64,000 nt of DNA from Apostichopus japonicus. Lineage: Eukaryota > Echinodermata > Holothuroidea > Aspidochirotida > Stichopodidae. The DNA lies in the NCBI RefSeq assembly GCF_037975245.1, contig NC_092569.1:18085501-18149500 (forward strand). Direction: 5' to 3'. A model generated the notes under the pieces. The model worked only from the letters and a program-made list of their open reading frames with translations. It was not told where the DNA came from and searched no databases. Position numbers and translations under genes: made by a program. Below, piece by piece: positions 14,207 to 26,338 of the stretch; position 1 is the stretch's first letter, and each line of letters starts with the position of its first letter.

Positions 14207-14421
14207 CGCTAGGACTACTCCTTGACCGTTCTCTGCTTCCTCTATGAAACAACTACAATTCTCTCTAGGTACACAGTCTTCCCCGTCCATCAAGAACCCA
14301 TCGGGACAAACGCAAGTGGGTGTGCTAGAGCATGATTCGGTACATGTAGGATCGGCACATGAACCTTCTCATTTACACCTGTTGAGAACCTTGTTGGTGG
14401 GACACCACTCGATGCATGGGT
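14207..14421 (-). pseudogene. FREP-M exon 5 (TIL domain, contains TGA)
   Basis: Acceptor CTATTCCAG, phase 1. It encodes PCIEWCPTNKVLNRCK, then TGA at 14371-14369, then EGSCADPTCTESC, CVCPDGFLMDGEDC and ENCSCF. The Cys spacing is that of a trypsin-inhibitor-like (TIL) domain as found in FCGBP, zonadhesin and SCO-spondin. FREP-R has TGC (Cys) at the stop position, so a single base change creates the nonsense codon. It ends in phase 0 at GCG|GTAAGA. The length of 215 nt is the same in both genes. Confidence 0.82.
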
Positions 14422-15014
14422 CTGGAATAGGAATAACGATTAAGCCACGACATCAAAAAGGAAAGCTTGATGGAAAGTGTACGATGATCTATTATCTCAA
14501 TAACACATCATGTTCATAAATTATCATTTGATATTGTATAAAAATGCGAAACATGCTTCACAGCTAAAACGACATATCTAAATAAACCAATGAAATAAAT
14601 AGCAAACCGCTCTCTGCCCTTACTAGATGAACAAAATACATCGATTTATGAAGAAACTAAGTCTGAGCTAAGTGCTTGATAGCAGTGGCCAACAACGTGC
14701 TCATGAAAGTAAAGTTACATGCTGCAAAATGAATATTAAATATTACTACGAGCTCATTCATCTAAAGGTACCTTGGTTAATGGCATGGATGTAAGGTTGG
14801 TTCAGGTGGGAAGTATATCGTTAGTAAGCGAAACATTCCCGCTCTGTATCACACCGCAGGTCAAACATATTAATATCATCGAATTATTGAAACATGTGTG
14901 AACGGCAAAAATCGCAATATTTTAATTTCACTGTTTAACGGTTATCAAACATATTAAATGTCACTTCGGGCGAGTAACGTGTCCAGATAAGAAGTTCAAG
15001 GTTTAATAACCCAC

Positions 15015-15279
15015 CTGTTGTTCCGGTATACTCTCCGGTGCTAACCAGTTTGTAATGACTGAAGCTGTCACTGATGCGGAAAGTTTCATACGTCACGAAG
15101 AATGAACAACCGGATTCTGTAGTTATATCCATGCGTAGCTGATATTTCCTCTGATTGGTGATGTAGGATATCTTCTCATTGCCGAGCCAAAATTCACGAG
15201 CAAGGAAACCAAAACCGTTTTCATATTCGTCCCACGTACGGTTGAAGTTGATTGAATTATCCTCTCGTCTCTGTATGAC
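15015..15279 (-). CDS. FREP-M exon 4 (first FBG middle)
   Basis: Starts VIQRREDNS after CAACAG, completing the GGWTVIQRR signature across the junction with exon 3. It includes WDEYENGFG, FWLGNEKISYIT and YQLRMDI, all FBG hallmarks. It ends TGTT plus one G (phase 1) before GTGGGT. The next minus-strand exon is TIL, not an FBG C-terminal exon. Confidence 0.88.
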
Positions 15280-15851
15280 CTGTTGAAATAATTTGAGACA
15301 TAAAAATATCAAACTGATTGAATTGCAAGACCGTTAGTTATTACCTGTAAGACAAGTGTGAAACAAAAGAAAGGCAAAACTATACTGAAACATGGAACAA
15401 ACAACCTGCAGGAAGAGAAGAATGAGATAATATAAACAAATTGAAATCACTTACAAACCACACCAAATGTATATTGATGAGAATACTATATAAATATTAC
15501 CAATATATGAGTTGTGTCATCTTCGGCAATTTAGTATTCTTATTGAAGTCAGGAATATGTGGAAAGTATTAAAACGTATTGGAAAACCATGTAGGAATAT
15601 AAGTATGGTGCTTTTGACTGCTTTTGCGAAAGAGCATGACAGATGATTCGACCAACCTCTTTTTGTAAGACATAAATATGGTGTAAAGCTTGCCGAGCCC
15701 AATGTAACATCAAACTTATATTATTACATCATAATGATATGAAAAGTTCTGTAGTATGAGAAATGTATTATTTCAACAAGAATAATTTCAATTGTGGTGA
15801 CAAATCTTGCAATGTAAATACAATATTCACAGTATAAAATACAACACCTAC

Positions 15852-16021
15852 CGTCCATCCACCATCACCTAGACTGTTGTTACAAGATACTTCAAAAGGT
15901 TCAGGATAGCCGTCTGGTTTGATGACGTAAACACCATCGTTTCTAGACGATGGACATTGGCTAAGCACTTCATGGCAGTCTCGTGGATATTCAGCACGTT
16001 GGTAGAGGAAAAACGATGACG
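15852..16021 (-). CDS. FREP-M exon 3 (first FBG start)
   Basis: The acceptor CCTTTTCCTTTTAG precedes the exon, and two bases complete a Thr codon from exon 2. It encodes the typical FBG entry: PRDCHEVLSQ, a GVYVIKPDG segment, PFEVSCNN and GDGGWT, ending phase 0 before GTAGGT. The open frame also extends upstream of the acceptor to ATG at 16052 (MLMLCYLFLL), which itself looks like a signal peptide. An alternative first exon starting there is possible, but the phase fit with exons 1 and 2 favours splicing. Confidence 0.85.
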
Positions 16022-16475
16022 CTAAAAGGAAAAGGTAACACAACATAAGCATAACTTACATCAAGCTAAGAGGTTTCATAACTCCGGAGACACTTGTTTG
16101 ACAACAGAGATCATATAGCCTACCTTTATTGTTTACTTTGTCAATGTTCACAACCACTTGCGTCATTTCCTGATCACGATATAAAAGTTTTGGCATGGGC
16201 AATTACGAAGATGTGATTTTAAAATCTAGTTACTATTACTTACTGGTCTATACTATTTCAAACATTTTCCATTTTTTTTTGTAAATGAAGTCACTCGTTT
16301 TATCTTATATCCCTGAAAAATTTGGTAAGTTAAGCATTTGAATATTACATAGCAAATTAAAAACCTCATTTTAAAGGCGATCAATAGTTTTTTTGAGCGA
16401 ATTTCGTATCCTATACATCATAATTTTCATAAACAAAAAAGTACTAAAGTAAACAAACTTTCTTTAAAAAAAAAA

Positions 16476-17226
16476 TAAAAGTCTTTGAAGTTACAAAGTT
16501 CTTATTATACTCACAAATGTTATGTTAACAACATATGATATCTTTGAAGATACTTCCCAAACGATTTTTATATCGTATACGTTCATAATTGTTTGGCTAT
16601 TCTCCAAATTTTATGATATAGTTGTATCTTAAAGACGGACAATATTACTTTCACTCGTCTTTGGAAATTAGCTTGTGGTTGGGGCAATGGGGAAGGAGAA
16701 TGGAGAGGGGAGAGGATATACGGGTAAGAAAATGCTACAACGTTGTTAACGTTTTGAAGTTTTTAATATGATAGAAATTAACATGATAGAAATGCTACAA
16801 TGTTGCTATAACGTTGCTACAACGTTGTTAACGTTATGAAGTTTTTAATATGATAGAAGTTAACATGAAACATTCTTTAGAATTAACATTCTTTAGAAAT
16901 TAACATTCTTTGAAATTAAAAGTCTTTGAAGTTACATAGTGCTTATTATACTCACAATAGTTATGTTAACAACATATGATATCTTTGACGATACTTCCCA
17001 AACGATTTGTATATCATATACGTTCATAATTGTTTGGAAATTCTCAAAATGTTATGATATAGTTGTATCTTAAATAAAAACAATATTATTTTCACTCGTC
17101 TTTGGAGATTAGCTTGTGGTTGGGATAAAGGGGAGGGAGAGGGGAGGAGGGAGAAGGGAGAGCAGCTAAGGGTAAGAAAATGCTACAACGTTGTTAGAGT
17201 TTTGAAGTTTTCAATATGATAGAAAC
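16476..17226. repeat. Direct duplication inside intron 2 of FREP-M
   Basis: About 310 bases (16476-16786) recur at 16916-17226, including the segments around TATGTTAACAACATATGATA and TCACTCGTCTTTGGA and a purine-rich GGGGAGGG stretch. FREP-R has one copy only (about 62080-62390), so the duplication happened in FREP-M after the genes separated or was lost in FREP-R. Confidence 0.85.
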
Positions 17227-17232
17227 ACTTAC

Positions 17233-17278
17233 TTAACGTTTGGTCTCCGTAGTCACTAATGCTCCTTTGACGTTCCGG
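17233..17278 (-). CDS. FREP-M exon 2 (46-nt linker exon)
   Basis: Acceptor TTATTTTAG and donor GTAAGTG flank 46 bases that read PERQRSISDYGDQTL plus one base. It enters in phase 0 from exon 1 and leaves in phase 1 into exon 3. All 46 bases are identical in FREP-R (62396-62441), while the wider intron shows scattered differences. It encodes a polar linker with no recognised domain. Confidence 0.7.
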
Positions 17279-20200
17279 CTAAAATAAGGTCAAAAATATG
17301 TATTAACAATGATCGTCCAATAAGTACAGTGTGCAATTATATAGTAAAATATGTCAACGTTATATTTTTCTTATTTTCCATTGTCTTATGTTAGGTTAGT
17401 CCAACTTTTTATTTTATTTTCTCATGTATCAATTGCAACATTTCCCATAGCTGCTTGTTATTTTAGGACAAGTTAGAGTAGAGTTATTGACGCAGTCATG
17501 TATCTGTATTAGTACATAGCTGTCGTTTATTGAAGACAAAAAGAAAAACAATATAGATACGACAAAGTTTGGTTGAGTTGTAGAGGAGTATGACAATAAG
17601 TATGATACACAGTTTTAATTTTTACGTGAATTCAGTTGAATATTGAAGATTAAAAGTTATCCGATAAATATGGCATTTCTCTCAGTACAAAACACAAACG
17701 ATGAAAGTTAAGGTTTGAGTTTAGCATTGTCTTGAAAACATATTTTGTTTTGTTTTAATATCCCATATATTCAGAGTGTTTTTATGCCCATCAATTTGTT
17801 CTAGACAATGAACATTTACTATATGCCCAGTAGGTTATCACGTTCTTGATATGACTTTTATAGTTTAAAACATTTTTTTTAAGGAGACCTATTGGTTAAT
17901 AAAGATTTGGTTCTAATGTATAATAACGTAATAACATAATTATATAAAAGAACCGTTAGAATCTTCATAATAACATATTTTTCTTGTAAATTGTTTAATT
18001 TAATTAATTCACATGAAACAAGTTGATATAAATACTTTGCAAATTTCACATCTGCATTATGTATTCGCGAATTTGGATTAAATTGAAATTGTTCTTTGTA
18101 CTAGCAATGAAAAAAATATATAACCTTTACACACATTAAATGATCGGGGTTATTAATAGAGCAAATTCTCTTTTGATATCATGCAGCTGTTTGGGATAAA
18201 TCTGACAAAGATGAAAATTTGTGGCAACAATGAACTAACAACGACATCAGCGATTAAATCAATTGACAATTCTTACAACAGCAACGTTTAGATGAGTAAA
18301 GTTAGTATATCTTTTGATTTTCTTTATTGCCATTGTTCATTTACATTAATTGAGTATACAACCTAAATAAATTATACTAGTTAAGTAGTTAATTTAGTCG
18401 ACAGCGTATTTAATGTAACGGAATTAGAACAATTTTCTTTAATCGACTATGCATCTTTAGAACTTACGAAACATTCTTTGAAAAGGTAGATTTAAACATG
18501 TTTGCCAGCCACCGAGAACGCTTTTTGATATTACAAAGAACAAAATGTACACAATACGCTAATCGATTGACGTTTATTGCAGCGGTTCGTTAACCTTTAG
18601 TTTTTCATCGTTAACTTTAGAGAAGAAACTACCTCTAAGAAAATGCTATCACTATTTCGTAATTTGACTAAGTATTTTGTAGAATTGTTAGCTTAAACAT
18701 TGTCCTTTAAATTTTGAAAAACGTTGTCTGGGCATAGACGACAACAGGCATTTATCAATTATCCTGTAACTAAAGTAACTGTTCATGACATTAAGGTTGA
18801 CTTAATAATGAGATAACAAAATGTATTGTCTTATAACTAAGAGTTGACTTGAAAAAATGACTTGAACACTTATTCTAAGTTCAAAAGCAGGCATCCTGTG
18901 TAATGACTTTTTCAATAAAATTGTTCACAGAAAAATTAAAAAAAAAATCATTAACTACTTCGATACGCTATCATGATATTTCGACAAGTTTTCTAAGTTC
19001 AAGAGTTGGCATCCTGAGCAATGACTTTTTGCAAAAGACTACAACGGTACATTATCATGATTTTCCAATAAAGTAAATCAAGAAGAATTTGGGTGACAGA
19101 ATATTAAACTGCGTTCCCAGAGACAGAATGGACTATTGTTTTAGAAAGATTGTGTGTTTCACCAAATAAGTGAAACTCAAAGAAAATGGCTCTTTCATAT
19201 CCACTGGGTGTTTGTAAGATAAAGTTAAAGTTTTCAAGAAGGCATATGTTCGTCAAAGCTGAATATTCTCAGATATCTATTCAAAATCGCACCGCCTGAA
19301 TCTTCGATATCTCCAAATGACGGACAGAAAAAGTACTGTTGCTTTTTTTTTTGACTCGTTAGTAAATGTTAGCAAACCAAATCTGCGTTGTCAAGATTTC
19401 TCTTTTGTTGAATATTTTGTAACATTTTCATGATGCGAAATAGCGGAATTTAAATGTATGTACATCAACATATTAAAACAACGTGTCAGAAGTAAAGTCA
19501 AAAGTTGTTTCCTATAATTAGCAGGTGTCTACGAAAAAGTCTAGACTTTTCAAAGTAAATTCAGTTTATGGGTCGGATCGGGATTTTCAAGATTAAAGAA
19601 ATTTATTGATTAAAGCACTTAATCATAACTAATCTAAGTTTAAAAATTACAACGTAAGAATTTGGTAAGATAACAATGTTTGTTGTGTAAAGAAAATGTC
19701 GTTGAATAGTATTTATTAATTAGATTATCGGTTGGAGCATTACAGACATACTTTAGTAAGACAAGTAGACACATAGGTCATTGCTTTAACGTTCTAAACC
19801 TCTTCAATTCATTTTGCTGTTAGATTAGCCTATATAAAAGCAACGATTTTCTGTTTATGGTATTTATAGGTATATTATTTTAATATTGAATTTTTCCTTC
19901 TATTTCCTCCGTGTCTGTCAAAATATAACGTTTCTATAACAACGAAAAGCGCAATAATTCAAGTATATTAAGTACAAATTACGGCTAACGAAGATACTCC
20001 GCATTTGTTTTATTTTCAACAACAATATATTTTTCTGTTCACAGTTTATCTATATTTCGCAAATTAAATTTATATGAATTGATGATATGTACTTCAATTG
20101 AAAGAATCCGTTTGATGGTTTCTTGAACAGAGTCATTATTATAGAAATTAAGGGAATAATGTAAAATATACTCGTTTGGTAAATGTGTTCTATACTACTG

Positions 20201-20478
20201 TTTGATTAACTAATAGAAAACTCAAAACGCGAAACGATAAACTAACAACCAGTATGTGTGACTCAATCAAATTCGACTTTATAATTACTTTTAGTTAGCA
20301 TTTTTGAAGTAATATTTTTAACTCTTAGATAAATCAAGTGAAAGTAAATTACCAAAGGAGAGTGTAAGAAGGTTTAACATCGCAGATCGAAAACAATCAA
20401 TTGAGTTCTGCTTAAACATCGAAATGGTAACTTTGCAGATGTTACAACTGAAATATAAAAGTAAAGGAAAAAACTTAC
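17279..20478 (-). other. Intron 1 of FREP-M
   Basis: About 3.2 kb of AT-rich sequence. The part at about 18040-19290 matches 62680-63944 upstream of FREP-R exon 2, and 18985-20478 matches 1-1735. A block at about 17490-18035 is absent from the equivalent place in FREP-R. No exon recognised. Confidence 0.6.
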
Positions 20479-20568
20479 CCTTTCTTGAGAAGACACGCTG
20501 CTGGAAATAAAAATGATGAGAAACAGAGAGGTTAAACCTCCACGATGTCTTCTAAACAAGTACATCAT
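20479..20568 (-). CDS. FREP-M exon 1 (signal peptide)
   Basis: Thirty codons from ATG at 20568, with basic RRHR, hydrophobic LTSLFLIIFI and then SSSVSSQER. It ends phase 0 before a perfect GTAAGT donor. FREP-L exon 1 matches it closely. A second Met follows directly (MM), so the exact start could be one codon later. Confidence 0.8.
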
Positions 20569-21954
20569 TGTACAAAGTTACCTCTTGCAGTATAAGGTTG
20601 GAATGAATGTCAAATCCATAATGCTGCAATTAAGCCTGATACGAAATGACCCGGAATGATACAGTGGTGCTAGGCATCCATTCTCATACTGATTAGTCTA
20701 GGCATATTATTATATTAGTATTCCTGTCAGGGGCAGTCGATGTGGCTCGCGTGGTTATGTTCAGATGTCACGGCACCATTAGAGTACGGTACAAGTCAAT
20801 GCCTTAAAAGGTATTGAAATGATGCAAGACCATACGTCATGTTTAGTTTTCATTTCTTGGCATCGTTAAGCTAAACAATATGACATATAATGACAAATAA
20901 ATAAGTATAACGGTTTCGCAGAGTTGTCAGTATTGCTGTGACATAACCAACCAAGTTACCAATCAAATTGGTTTACAAAACCCTCAAAAAGGTCTCAGAA
21001 GAGTGGGATCAAGTCCCCTCCCCTTGCTCCTTGTAATCCCGCCAATACAGTGGAATGAGGTATAGTAAACTAGCCAAGGAATTTACAATCCATCTGACAA
21101 GATCTCAAAGATGTCAGATTTGAATTATTAGATCTCTTTTCTTAATTCGGAATCCATATTTGATCATTATATATGTGACGTATTAAAACCTAAATTAATA
21201 GCGATTCTCACGGTAATAATTCCCCCATCGATGATTCTTAACTTGATATTTTTCTTCTACTTGAAACAGGCACAAACGGTACTATAAATTACATAATTTC
21301 TTTTCGAAATAGGAACCTAATTATTTGTAGTTGCCATTTCTATCAACAAAAATAGCAATTTTGTTTACATAATTTATCAAAGCTTTAAATATTTCATTGT
21401 ATGTTTTTTTTTTCACTAACTGTTTTGTTTAGTCTTTTATTTCTGTTTACTTTTTGATTTGACAACTCTATCAAGCCGATGAAAAGAACTTTATATATCG
21501 GATATATTTCGGATTTGAAAATTCAATAGTTTACTTTAGTATCGTCCTTAGGATATCAGTGTTACCCGCTCAGTATTGAATCGCTATTTCCTCGTTCTTG
21601 GGATTTCCCAGGTACCTGTTAATAAGGTGCCTGGCAAATAAAAATCTACAGGTCAACTTTGTGAATAGCCTAGTGAAGAAAGGCAAATTAAACATCACCT
21701 ACGATAGATTGCAATTATTCATTTCAGTCATTGACAGAAACAATCTGAAATTTTTATATTTTAGTTAAAATTTAATTTTTGTAACTAGGACTACGTCAAC
21801 AACCAAAATAAAGACTTATAATGGTCAATAGTAGTATGAGTGGAGAGAACAGATATTCTATGTAAACCAATTACTTCGATAACTTCCATCGGGAGAATAA
21901 TACATAAATTTGATGTATCGAACAGAGAGAATGTGAGACACTCTGGGGTTCTGT
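20569..21954. other. 5' flank of FREP-M
   Basis: Paralogous in patches to 1826-3737 upstream of FREP-L. There is no convincing TATA box and no gene. Confidence 0.5.
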
Positions 21955-22098
<144 letters not shown>

Positions 22099-22103
22099 AA
22101 TCC

Positions 22104-22153
22104 GACCGTTAGGCAACACTTCATGTGAAAAAAATAGCACTTAGGGCACCATT
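22104..22153 (+). repeat. Left terminal inverted repeat
   Basis: Matches the complement of 51187-51231 over about 45-50 aligned bases, with the best blocks at both ends: GACCGTT(A/G)GGC and GCACTTAGGGCA. Confidence 0.6.
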
Positions 22154-22155
22154 TG

Positions 22156-22188
22156 ACTTAGGGCGACATATATACTGTCGCCCTAAGT
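22156..22188. repeat. Left subterminal hairpin palindrome
   Basis: Perfect 13-base arms ACTTAGGGCGACA and TGTCGCCCTAAGT flank a 7-base TA-rich loop. The same arm sequence forms the hairpin at 51021-51054 and, as single arms, occurs twice in most units of the 45-51 kb satellite. Confidence 0.9.
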
Positions 22189-22539
22189 TCTGCCTTTTAA
22201 ATTGGAACGATAGAGTTACATTCTGCAAATATTGTTGGAAGCAAGTCAAGGGGGGTTGAAAAATGTTCGTTTCTATTAAGATTTATAAAAATTAATTAAA
22301 AACTAGGTAAATTAGAAAGCATTGAAGATAGGCATTCTGATATTGGCTATATGTGCGTGTGTTAAAAACAGCACTTTCGGCAACATTTTGATTATGGCCT
22401 TTAAAATGAAAATCGATATGTATATCTTTATTATAAAATCACCCTTTTAAACATATTACCCAAAGGAAAAATATATTAGCCTCTTTTAAGCAATGAATAG
22501 CGAAAATGAAGATATATTGCCAATATTGTATTGCACGGT

Positions 22540-22706
22540 ATCTTATTGCACCGATGAGAAGCCGGCCCTCTATAACGTTACGCTCTTCGCGCAGTACGGC
22601 TATACGTACGCGAACCTCGATCGTGCCTAGCTAGCCTATCGAGTATATGCCTAGATACAGTCCATCCAAATGCAGATGTGCGAGTCACACGGCGCGGGAA
22701 GAACGG
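22540..22706 (+). CDS. Possible first exon near the left end of the element
   Basis: A local CpG-rich patch in an otherwise CpG-poor region, ending in a perfect donor (ACG|GTAAGT at 22705/22706). From ATG at 22647 it reads MPRYSPSKCRCASHTAREE plus two bases. No domain recognised. The CpG patch plus donor suggests a promoter-proximal exon of an element-borne gene transcribed rightwards. The continuation was not identified. Confidence 0.25.
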
Positions 22707-25700
22707 TAAGTTAACTATTTGCGTAGTTCATTTAATGGCATAAGCGGCCGTATTATATTTTCGAAGCACACTCTCCTTGGCTATTATTTATGGCTTTCTC
22801 CTAATTACGCCAGCTGGTTAGGTCTATAGGCTGTGCATAACGTTAGGCCTAATTTAGTTAAAACGTAACTAGCCCTATCATAGGCCTAATTGATATTATC
22901 GTGTATTTATTAGCCTAGTACTTAGTAGTACTAGGGCAATTCCAAACGTTTCGCATCAGGGCCATTCGGAAACTTAGAAGAGAGTTGTGTTGGAGTATGG
23001 ATAGGTTTTTTTCACATATGAATATATATCTGAGCTAGGTTGCGCTTCATTGATAAACAATGATTCATTATTTTACCGATTTTGGACTAGCCTAATTATA
23101 AAGGCCTAGTGCCTACTGCATTTTGTATGGAAAAAAGGTCATTTATTGCAACAAAACATTTATCTTGGGATTTCTCTGAAAGTACTTATTCAAATCACCT
23201 GTTAACAATACCACCAATACTAACTAGTGGCCTATGTGGCAAATACCACCTATAAGCTTGGAAAAATATGGCATTATCGCTGCCCGCGGGGGAAATTTAT
23301 TATAATGCGCCCACCCAAAAAGAAAATGATTAAAGAGTTCCATTGACAACACAAATCATTTTTTCTGTAATACAAAAGTTCAATAAAGTCCTTTGTAAAA
23401 TTACTTCAAGATACTGATGATAAACAATTCATTAAATCATACCCATAACAACCATTGCAGGCATATCAATTCCTTAGCGCCATTCCCTGTGTGGCACGCG
23501 AACTGAGTTCGACCGCCGCAGTTTTAGGCCTATGACTTTACCATATAGACCATTTTCCTACAGCCATAACGTGAACAGTTTATACCGAAAAAACTTAGTT
23601 CAAATGGCACTAAACAGAGAAATGTGTTGTCTCTCAAGTTCTGTTCTTTTCTTAACAATACAGTTTAAAATTCCACCGGACTTGGGTGATTTACGATGCA
23701 AGGTTAATAAATATCGAACTCAAAACCCTCATTGATTACACACAGTACATACTGAAGAAAATCACCATTTGATAGCCGTACTTTGTTTGCGTAACCCTCC
23801 TCTTGAATATTCATTGACAAATTTAGTTCAAACGGTTTTGGGAAGTATTTTTTCTTTATATATAATAACTTTAAATTGATGTTAAATTCATTTTCATTGG
23901 TCACTATCTTCAATCGGACCAAGTACAATCCAATCGAATATCTTCTAAGAAAAATACAAGTTACGCTTTCTTCGGTGGGCATGCCGTTACATAATATGTG
24001 TACTGTATCCTGTACTCTGCAATAGGGTACAGCCACAATGCACAGTGTTCACCTACAACGCCACAGCCGAGATTCGCTTTCAAAACGTCATATTTTATCG
24101 AACTTAATATTATTTCAAAGAAAATGACCGTAGAATATGCATCATTAAATGTTGAAACAAGTAATTACCAACTAATTTATCTAATGCAATCCTAATTATA
24201 GAAAAACTGTTTAAGACCCCCCCCCCTGATGAATGAAATAGTCCAACCAACTTGTCCGCACAGAGCCACAGGATTTTCGGTCAAGGTGATGAGTCATACG
24301 CGTTGGTCAGTAAGAGGGCTATTTTGAAGGATGTTTAGTGTGCATTTTAGAAAGAAAGGAATTGATGTCTGATTGATTCCGCTAACTTTCCAGAAATAAT
24401 AAATCCCAAGAAAAACAATCCGAAAGTTGTAAAAGCTTGGACAGACACATGATGTGCATCTCAACAGTGACTGGTTCAATATACCCTAATGTTGAACAGA
24501 AAGAACATTTACAAATTTATCACTGATGAATGATGTTGCGAGCAGTCGGGATTACTGCACGCTTCAGGTGGCATACTCCTATTAGAGTCTATATCAATCC
24601 GCTCGATTGTTCTCCTTCAGGAAAAGTGCCGAAAAGCAGCGGGAGAACATCTTTTGTGACCTGTTATCAATCATAATCTAGTTTTTTGTGGCTTGCATGT
24701 TGAAGAGCATGAATGGAAGTACATGTGGTGAGAAAATTGGGTCAATTGAGGCAATTTTAGACCCCTTTAGGCCTCCCGGGAGCAGCGTAGGAAATTTGTT
24801 TACCACTGAGTGAAGAGGTTTGTTTACAAGTGACGAAAACTTCCGGCTCGGATAGCAAAAAATCTTCATGGTCATGGTACGGAAAATTGATGGTGCCATG
24901 AAAGGCCAACTTGTCAGCTATCCGGTGATGGGTAGCGTTTAGCTAGTGAAAACTTCTATCTAGACTTAGAGACCACATTACTTTTGTGATTTAGTGTGTA
25001 AGTCAATGGGGCTTTTAATGGGCGTATGCTACCTTCAGTTCTATTTAACCTTTTCATTTATCATATTTTAGTACTTAATTTCCGGTCACGCTCAGGAAAC
25101 AATTACGACATTCCTACACGGTCGATTTGTTTACTGTAAGAACTATTAACCGTTTTTTCTCAGGAAAGCTTGATAGTCTGAAGTTATTATAGCTTGAAAT
25201 TTTAGTATACTGCCAAAGAAGTAAGTTGTTGTTTTTGTATTGATATTTTATGTAGAAGTAACGGGAAATTTAGTATGTTTAGTTTGGTTTAATTGCACGT
25301 CTTTTTCGATCTAATGTAGTGCAGGGTTCACTTGCGCGAATTCAAATTATTCTGTTTATGTACAGTATATGCATTGATTAGATGCATTGATTATGTTTTT
25401 TTATACTTTTATTTGTAATTCAAGCATATCTGTTTAGAAACAAAGTTTAAAGGCTATCATTAATTAGTTTTCTCTTATATTGTTTGACTCCCAGATTGAA
25501 TGAAACTCATTGACGTAAATAATAGATCAGATCATACAGTTTTAGGCAGTTGCTAAAACTCTGGGTATTCTCTAGTCTTCGCCGGTCCAAATATCACAAA
25601 GTGAGAATGAAAACAACTCTTTATCCTAATTTTTAGTTGATTTTCTTTTTCTGAACCTTCCTTACAGTACTGTATACATCTGGGAAATGGACAGAACAAT

Positions 25701-26162
25701 TTCTAAAGTATATCTATAATTTTGGGAACTGTAGTACCCTACCCTAGAAGGGGAAAGTTGAAGGTCAATAGTGCAAAGGAATAAATAATCTTGTTTGATA
25801 AGAACTTAAAGTACATGGGAGGGGGGTGTAAAATATCACTTCATAACATCCCTCTTGCCTTGAGAAAGTTTTGAACAAATTTCTCTTTAACTTGTGAAGT
25901 AGGTAAACTTCAAAGTTACATCAAACAAATTTCATGATAAAAAGATCTTACATCATGAATATAAAAAGGATATGATAAAAAAGAATACAAGTGAAAGATT
26001 TTTGGTCAATGAGAGGTTTGATGTAAATGAAAGGAAAAGGACTGTTCCAACCCTTAAATTTTTAAAATGTATTTTACACTTAAACAATAGCATATTTATG
26101 CATTCTACTTTCAAGACTCATGTTCTGTGAAACACACTAAAATATGTCACCATTGTCCATAG
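22707..26162. other. Left part of the element, no gene recognised
   Basis: Short open frames on both strands (for example 23704-24036 and 24678-24899, minus) have no motif I know. A C-run of about 12 lies near 24217. Confidence 0.4.
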
Positions 26163-26338
26163 GTAAGGCTACACATGAATACCAATGGTGCTCTCGGAAT
26201 ATAAGTCCTAGAAAAGTATCTGCAAAACTAGGTACAGTATGCTACCAAAGCAGACATGAGAATCATTACCTTGAAATTCAAGATTACTTTGTCAGAAAGA
26301 ACACTGATAACAGTATATTCATTTGCTGTCTCTGTAAA
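26163..26338 (+). CDS. Possible coding exon, unknown protein
   Basis: Acceptor TTGTCCATAG and donor AAA|GTGAGC flank 176 open bases. The encoded peptide includes EYQWCSRNISPRKVSAKLG and ends ICCLCK. The splice sites and lack of stops are the only support; no family recognised. Confidence 0.3.

Larger units (their letters stand above)
11028..20568 (-). pseudogene. FREP-M: two-FBG fibrinogen-related gene with lesions in exons 5 and 6
   Basis: Eight minus-strand exons: 20568-20479, 17278-17233, 16021-15852, 15279-15015, 14421-14207, 13946-13640, 13163-12896 and 11278-11028. Their phases chain without conflict except for one extra base in exon 6. Domain order: signal peptide, short polar linker, FBG start and middle (no C-terminal third), TIL, TILa/EGF, complete FBG. 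The family is secreted and FBG domains commonly bind sugars or acetylated ligands; that role is family knowledge. Two breaks stop the long form: TGA in exon 5 (14371-14369) where FREP-R has Cys, and a G4 run in exon 6 (13787-13784) that shifts the frame. Joining exon 4 directly to exon 8 is in phase and gives an intact 273-codon single-FBG protein. So this is either a decaying gene or one kept for the short form. Confidence 0.75.

Noticed and set aside
14244-14519. Plus-strand frame over the TIL exon (and its twin at 59867-60142)
   Set aside because: It is the antisense shadow of exon 5, whose minus-strand Cys pattern and phases are clear.
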